Below are positions 5,256 through 8,134 of a DNA stretch of 8,134 nt, piece after piece. The translations under genes were made by a program, and so were the position numbers. The notes beneath the pieces were generated by a model. It ran no database searches, was not told the origin of the DNA, and saw only the letters and a program-made list of their open reading frames with translations. Within the stretch, counting starts at the first letter, position 1. Each line of letters opens with the position of its first letter. This stretch comes from DASXIW01 sp036497785 (GTDB lineage Bacteria > Pseudomonadota > Alphaproteobacteria > Acetobacterales > Acetobacteraceae): the NCBI GenBank assembly GCA_036497785.1, contig DASXIW010000306.1:1-8134 (forward strand), read 5' to 3'.

Positions 5256-6047
5256 TTATCGCAGCCGCAACCGCACGGGCGCAAAGCCCTGGAACGTCAC
5301 TTCAACGGCGCAGGGGCCGGCCAGCCAAACCGGCGGTGTCACGCTGCCCAGCATCACCACCTGCCCGGCCCGCAGTCCGCCAAACGCTGCCGCAACCGCG
5401 CTGCCAGCCAGCCAGGCCAGTGCCTGCATGGGGTGGCCCAGCAATTCCGCCCCCAGCCCCTCGCCACGCACCGCCCCGTCCACGGTGATCCGTCCGAGCA
5501 GGGTGGCCAGATCCAGCCCGCGCCACGCCCCCGGAGCGCCGGTGACGGCGGCGGCATGATAGACCTGATCGGCGATCAGCGTGGGCGTCCCGATCGCCGC
5601 GAGATCACCGGCCGGTGGTGGCCCATAGCGATTCTCCACCAGCTCGATGGCCGCGAACATCTCGCCCACCGCCGCAGTTGCTTCCGCCATGTCGCACGGT
5701 CCGGCAGGCATGTCGCGGCTCAGCCGCACGCCGATCTCGCACTCCACCCCGAGTCCGCGCAGGGAGGCCCAGTCCAACACCGCGCCGCTGCCATGCAGCC
5801 CGGATCCCGGCATGAAACCGGCCGTGGGACCGTTCAGCCGGAGATAGGCCTGCATCCGCAGCCCGGTCGCCCCCAGCTTGAAGCCGCCCGGCGGTATCGC
5901 GCCCATCAGCCCCGCCAGGGCGAACTGCGTGGCGGCCGCCTCCGCCTCGTCGCGAGGCGCGATCTCCGCCGGCAGCGGCCCCGCCGGCCGGCGCGCCAGC
6001 CGGGCGGCATGCAGCGCGGCGGCGGCGGCGGCCGGGTCGAAGCTCAT
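5256..6047 (-). CDS. 2-keto-4-pentenoate hydratase-type protein (MhpD-like, FAA-hydrolase fold)
   Basis: This 263-aa protein has the length and motifs of the hydratase/decarboxylase branch of the fumarylacetoacetate hydrolase superfamily. These enzymes add water to 2-hydroxy-penta-2,4-dienoate-type acids in aromatic meta-cleavage pathways, using a divalent metal. Glu102 and Glu104 in GVECEIGVRLSRD and Glu135 in AAIELVENRY have the spacing of the metal ligands in the family (Glu106, Glu108, Glu139 in E. coli MhpD, from memory). GTPTLIADQVYHAAAVTG (153-170) and the GHPMQALAWL and GQVVMLGSVTPPV segments also fit. The ATG at 6047 overlaps the rlmB stop as ATGA, so translation is probably coupled; an upstream extension would lie inside rlmB. 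No aromatic-degradation genes are near, so the true substrate is unknown and this may be a housekeeping or promiscuous member. Confidence 0.88.
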   Translation of the reverse strand: MSFDPAAAAAALHAARLARRPAGPLPAEIAPRDEAEAAATQFALAGLMGAIPPGGFKLGATGLRMQAYLRLNGPTAGFMPGSGLHGSGAVLDWASLRGLGVECEIGVRLSRDMPAGPCDMAEATAAVGEMFAAIELVENRYGPPPAGDLAAIGTPTLIADQVYHAAAVTGAPGAWRGLDLATLLGRITVDGAVRGEGLGAELLGHPMQALAWLAGSAVAAAFGGLRAGQVVMLGSVTPPVWLAGPCAVEVTFQGFAPVRLRLR

Positions 6048-7126
6048 GCCGGGCGCGTCAGTTCGTACAGCGCGATGGCGGCGGCGGTCGACACGTTCAG
6101 GCTTTCCATATCCGAGGCATGTCCGCCCGGCATGCCAATGCCCGCGACCTCGTCGCAAGTGTCCCGCGTCAGCCGTCGCATGCCTTCACCCTCGCTGCCC
6201 AGCACCAGCGCCACGCGCCGCTGCGCCAAAGCCGGCCCCGAAAGCCGCCCGCCACCGGCATCCAGCCCCACCACCCAGCACCCCGCCGCCTTCAGCGCCA
6301 CCAGCGTGCGGGCGATGTTCACTGCGCGGAACAGCGGCACCTTCTCCAGCGCGCCAGACGCCGCCTTGGCCAGCGCCCCGGTCTCCTCCGGTGCATTGCG
6401 CTCCTGGGTGATGACGGCGGCCGCACCGAACGCCGCCGCGGCGCGCAGGATGGCGCCAATATTGCGCGGGTCGGTCACCTGATCCAGCACCAGCACCGGC
6501 CCGGGCCGCTCCAGCGCCTGCGCCAGTGCCGGCGGCGATAGCGGGTCGGCCAGCAGGGCCGCCCCCTGATGCACCACGTCGCGACCCAGCAGCTGGTCCA
6601 GCCGCGCCCGCTCGGCCCGCTCCGGCTGAATCGGCCACTGGCCGCCTGGCACCAGCTGGCGCAAGGCGGCGGCCATCGCCGCCTCGGCTTCCTCGGTCAG
6701 CAGCAAGCGGCGCAGCCGGCGCTGCGGATTCGCGAGCGCGCTCGCCACGGCGTGCTGCCCGTATAGCCAAATCGTGCCGCGCGGCGACTCCGGGCCGCCG
6801 CGTGCGCTCTCGGGCGCGCGGGGGCGCGGCTCCCGCCCGAAACCACCCGAGGCCGGGGCAGGGGCCGCCGCCGCGCGGTGCTGAAGCACCGGCCGTCCCT
6901 CGCGCGGCTGACGCGGCTCGGCCGCCGCATGATCGGCGTGCTCGTTCCGTGCCGGCTGGGCCGGGCGGGGAATGCGATGTGCGTCGCGCGGCGCGTCCTG
7001 CCGCGCGCCCGGCGGGCGGGGCGTGGCTGGGCGTGGGCCGCCATGGCGGGTGCGTTTCGGCCCGGTCGGGTTTTTCGGGCCGCCAGGGGTGCGGTCGCCT
7101 GGCCCTTTGGAGTAAGGTGGTTTCAT
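6044..7126 (-). CDS. rlmB: 23S rRNA (guanosine-2'-O-)-methyltransferase RlmB (SpoU/TrmH family)
   Basis: A SAM-dependent SPOUT enzyme that 2'-O-methylates 23S rRNA (G2251 in E. coli). From the ATG at 7126 it has 360 aa. Residues 1-116 are a Pro/Arg/Gly/Ala-rich, disordered-looking tail absent from the roughly 245-aa E. coli protein. The substrate-binding domain starts at GTIWLYGQHAV (117). The SPOUT domain has motif 1 (LDQVTDPRNIGAILRAA, Asn222, Arg228), motif 2 (LVLGSEGEGMRRLTRDTCDE, Glu312) and motif 3 (ESLNVSTAAAIALYEL, Asn344); LTRDTCDE is typical of RlmB rather than TrmH. No Shine-Dalgarno precedes 7126, yet a promoter at 7136-7164 makes longer starts impossible from that transcript. It is head of a unit with the hydratase (ATGA overlap) and diverges from the tRNA cluster. 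Confidence 0.92.
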   Translation of the reverse strand: MKPPYSKGPGDRTPGGPKNPTGPKRTRHGGPRPATPRPPGARQDAPRDAHRIPRPAQPARNEHADHAAAEPRQPREGRPVLQHRAAAAPAPASGGFGREPRPRAPESARGGPESPRGTIWLYGQHAVASALANPQRRLRRLLLTEEAEAAMAAALRQLVPGGQWPIQPERAERARLDQLLGRDVVHQGAALLADPLSPPALAQALERPGPVLVLDQVTDPRNIGAILRAAAAFGAAAVITQERNAPEETGALAKAASGALEKVPLFRAVNIARTLVALKAAGCWVVGLDAGGGRLSGPALAQRRVALVLGSEGEGMRRLTRDTCDEVAGIGMPGGHASDMESLNVSTAAAIALYELTRPA

Positions 7127-7135
7127 GATCGGGAC

Positions 7136-7164
7136 GGTATAGCCGCAGCGTCGTCCGCCGACAA
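7136..7164 (-). promoter_or_regulatory. Sigma-70-type promoter for rlmB
   Basis: TTGTCG (7164-7159), exactly 17 bases, then TATACC (7141-7136). The boxes match the consensus at 4/6 each. The -10 box ends nine bases before the rlmB ATG, so transcription should begin at about 7129, leaving only a few bases of leader or none. This agrees with the lack of a ribosome binding site. Confidence 0.55.
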
Positions 7165-7185
7165 ACCAGCCCCGCATCGGCTTCG

Positions 7186-7213
7186 TTGACAAGCGTCGCC
7201 AGATGGCAATAGT
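7186..7213 (+). promoter_or_regulatory. Sigma-70-type promoter for the tRNA-Tyr/Gly genes
   Basis: A perfect -35 TTGACA (7186-7191), a 16-base spacer and AATAGT (7208-7213, 4/6 match) point toward tRNA-Tyr. Transcription would begin near 7220, about 30 bases before the mature tRNA. It lies back to back with the rlmB promoter. Confidence 0.55.
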
Positions 7214-7249
7214 GCGCGCCGATTGCCGACACGAGCGTTTCTGGCGTGC

Positions 7250-7335
7250 GGAGGGGTGCCCGAGTGGCTAAAGTGGGCGGACTGTAAATCCGCTGGCGCA
7301 CGCCTACGTTGGTTCGAATCCAACCCCCTCCACCA
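7250..7335 (+). tRNA. tRNA-Tyr (anticodon GUA)
   Basis: This is a class II cloverleaf of 86 nt including an encoded CCA (7333-7335). The acceptor stem is GGAGGGG (7250-7256) with CCCCTCC (7325-7331), discriminator A. The anticodon arm is GCGGA-CTGTAAA-TCCGC with GTA at 7284-7286. A long variable arm precedes the T arm GTTGG-TTCGAAT-CCAAC, as expected for bacterial tRNA-Tyr. It reads UAC and UAU and heads the Tyr-Gly-Trp cluster upstream of secE, probably cotranscribed with tRNA-Gly. Confidence 0.97.
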
Positions 7336-7361
7336 GTACGGGCGCGCGGCAGGACGGATAG

Positions 7362-7379
7362 GCGCATGCCGGCATGCGC
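7362..7379. repeat. 18-bp perfect palindrome between tRNA-Tyr and tRNA-Gly
   Basis: GCGCATGCCGGCATGCGC reads the same on both strands. In the precursor RNA it could fold as a stem with a tiny loop, or be a protein-binding site. Its place in the 64-bp spacer between two tRNAs suggests a role in processing, but this is unproven. Confidence 0.6.
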
Positions 7380-7399
7380 GCGTATGGGCGCAAGGCCGG

Positions 7400-7473
7400 G
7401 CGGGTGTAGCTCAACGGTAGAGTCCCAGCCTTCCAAGCTGGTTGTGCGGGTTCGATTCCCGTCACCCGCTCCA
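7400..7473 (+). tRNA. tRNA-Gly (anticodon UCC)
   Basis: A 74-nt cloverleaf with encoded CCA (7471-7473). The acceptor stem is GCGGGTG (7400-7406) with CACCCGC (7463-7469), discriminator T. The anticodon arm is CCAGC-CTTCCAA-GCTGG with TCC at 7432-7434. The T arm GCGGG-TTCGATT-CCCGT is complete with one G-T pair. It reads GGA and GGG codons and is the second gene of the tRNA cluster. Confidence 0.97.
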
Positions 7474-7503
7474 GCGCGCGCCGCGCCGGATCGATACGAC
7501 GGC

Positions 7504-7532
7504 TTGACATCCTGGGCGGGGCACTCTTTCTA
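7504..7532 (+). promoter_or_regulatory. Candidate promoter for tRNA-Trp and secE
   Basis: A perfect TTGACA (7504-7509), a 17-base spacer and a weak -10, TTTCTA (7527-7532, 3/6). Transcription would start about 28 bases before tRNA-Trp. It could drive tRNA-Trp and read on into secE-nusG, since the region before secE shows only a -10-like TATATT (7734-7739) with no -35 partner. Confidence 0.4.
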
Positions 7533-7566
7533 CGCCCCCCCGGACCGATGTCTCCGTCGGGGCTGA

Positions 7567-7643
7567 AGGGGTGTAGCTCAATTGGCTAGAGCGCCGGTCT
7601 CCAAAACCGGAGGTTGGGGGTTCGAGACCCTCCACCCCTGCCA
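7567..7643 (+). tRNA. tRNA-Trp (anticodon CCA)
   Basis: A 77-nt cloverleaf with encoded CCA (7641-7643). The acceptor stem is AGGGGTG (7567-7573) with CACCCCT (7633-7639), discriminator G as usual for bacterial tRNA-Trp. The anticodon arm is CCGGT-CTCCAAA-ACCGG with CCA at 7601-7603. It reads UGG. Placement immediately before secE-nusG is a conserved arrangement in many proteobacteria. Confidence 0.97.
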
Positions 7644-7777
7644 CCCCGCGATGCGGCCCAAAGTTTCGCGGTATCGAGGCGTTCGGCGATATCGACAGCT
7701 CACCGCCTCCGGCCCATGCTGCGGGACGAGGCATATATTCAGGGCATTCGCCCAGGTCTGAAAGGCGTTCGAGGAGC

Positions 7778-7981
7778 ATGAGTGGCGTGGCGTTGAATCC
7801 GCTGAAATTCGCGCGAGAGGTGCGCCTCGAAGTGAGCAAGGTCACCTGGCCCTCCCGCAAGGAGACGATGGTGACCACCGGGCTGGTCTTCGCCATGGCG
7901 GCGGTGGCTGCCGTGCTGTTCTTCGCGGCCGACCAGATCATCGGCCTTGGTGTGCGCGCGCTTTTCGGCGCCGGGGTCTGA
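7778..7981 (+). CDS. secE: Preprotein translocase subunit SecE
   Basis: A 67-aa single-helix SecE, the clamp of the SecYEG channel in the inner membrane. The family signature EVSKVTWPSRKET (residues 18-30) forms the amphipathic cytoplasmic helix; residues 32-52 (TTGLVFAMAAVAAVLFFAADQ) include the transmembrane helix. The length is normal for the short SecE of non-enteric bacteria. The start is slightly unsure: GAGGAG ends one base before the ATG at 7778, too close for ideal use, so the in-frame GTG at 7787, ten bases from that site, is possible and would remove three residues. nusG follows after 11 bp, making the standard secE-nusG pair; the tRNA-Trp gene lies 134 bp upstream. Confidence 0.95.
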   Translation: MSGVALNPLKFAREVRLEVSKVTWPSRKETMVTTGLVFAMAAVAAVLFFAADQIIGLGVRALFGAGV

Positions 7982-7992
7982 AGGGGTTCGGC

Positions 7993-8134
7993 ATGGCCAA
8001 GCGCTGGTACGTGGTTCACGTCTATTCGGGCTTCGAGAAGAAGATCGCCCAGCAGATCAAGGAGCAGGCCGCGCAGAAGGGCCACGCCGACCAGTTCGAC
8101 GACGTGCTCGTTCCCTCGGAAGAAGTCGTTGAAC
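7993..8134 (+). CDS. nusG: Transcription termination/antitermination factor NusG (5' part, runs off right edge)
   Basis: The first 47 codons are present from an ATG at 7993 with AAGGGG six bases upstream, starting at the last base of the secE stop. MAKRWYVVHVYSGFEKKIAQ is the typical start of the NGN domain, which binds the RNA polymerase clamp and suppresses pausing; VLVPSEEVVE is the next conserved stretch. The KOW domain, which contacts Rho or ribosomal protein S10, lies beyond the window. Coupling with secE is universal enough to make the assignment safe. No internal defect is seen in the part present. Confidence 0.96.
   Translation, partial: MAKRWYVVHVYSGFEKKIAQQIKEQAAQKGHADQFDDVLVPSEEVVE

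Noticed and set aside
4992..6482. A 496-codon plus-strand open frame antisense to the 89-aa gene, hydratase and rlmB
   Set aside because: It is a GC-rich shadow with His/Arg/Gln-rich, domainless translation; the minus strand carries clear conserved families over the same bases.
6186..7436. A 416-codon minus-strand frame overlapping rlmB and running through two tRNA genes
   Set aside because: It crosses tRNA-Tyr and tRNA-Gly and gives low-complexity Gly/Ala/Arg sequence, while the rlmB frame has all SPOUT motifs.

Overview
The window is GC-rich chromosomal DNA from an alphaproteobacterium. Rhodospirillales, perhaps Acetobacteraceae, is my inference from the gene order rlmB / tRNA-Tyr / tRNA-Gly / tRNA-Trp / secE / nusG together with composition and protein style; I could not run a search. 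It splits into a decayed mobile-element edge on the left and ordinary core chromosome on the right.

Left (1-1580): a tRNA-Thr(UGU) gene on the minus strand marks the edge of an integrated element. Directly beyond its 3' end lies a tyrosine recombinase (integrase) gene, also on the minus strand. It is broken twice: by a one-base frameshift near 990-1010, and by truncation near 180, where an IS630-type insertion sequence begins. The 5' end of that transposase runs off the left edge. The element was therefore tRNA-integrated, lost its integrase and is probably immobile.

Middle (1581-3300): a sparsely coding stretch holding three small minus-strand genes: one secreted or periplasmic protein (102 aa) and two short single-helix membrane proteins (68 and 72 aa). 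The last two share a C-terminal transmembrane motif with a glycine zipper and look like diverged paralogues. The stretch between them (2479-2818) shows no gene.

Centre (3302-5171): a complete Do-family (DegP/HtrA) periplasmic serine protease with an intact His-Asp-Ser triad and two PDZ domains. It converges on a small unknown minus-strand gene (89 aa) whose last codons form a perfect 20-bp inverted repeat.

Right (5256-8134): a 2-keto-4-pentenoate hydratase-type gene overlaps, by an ATGA junction, the end of rlmB (23S rRNA 2'-O-methyltransferase with a long Pro/Arg-rich N-terminal extension). Divergent from rlmB are tRNA-Tyr(GUA), tRNA-Gly(UCC) and tRNA-Trp(CCA), all with encoded CCA ends, then secE and the start of nusG. 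The rlmB/tRNA-Tyr intergenic region holds a readable promoter for each direction; the rlmB promoter sits so close to the start codon that the mRNA may be leaderless.

I see no clear new multi-gene system. The observations most worth following are the paired glycine-zipper micro-proteins, the doubly broken tRNA-Thr integrase, the perfect hairpin built into the 3' end of the 89-aa gene, and the possible leaderless rlmB transcript.
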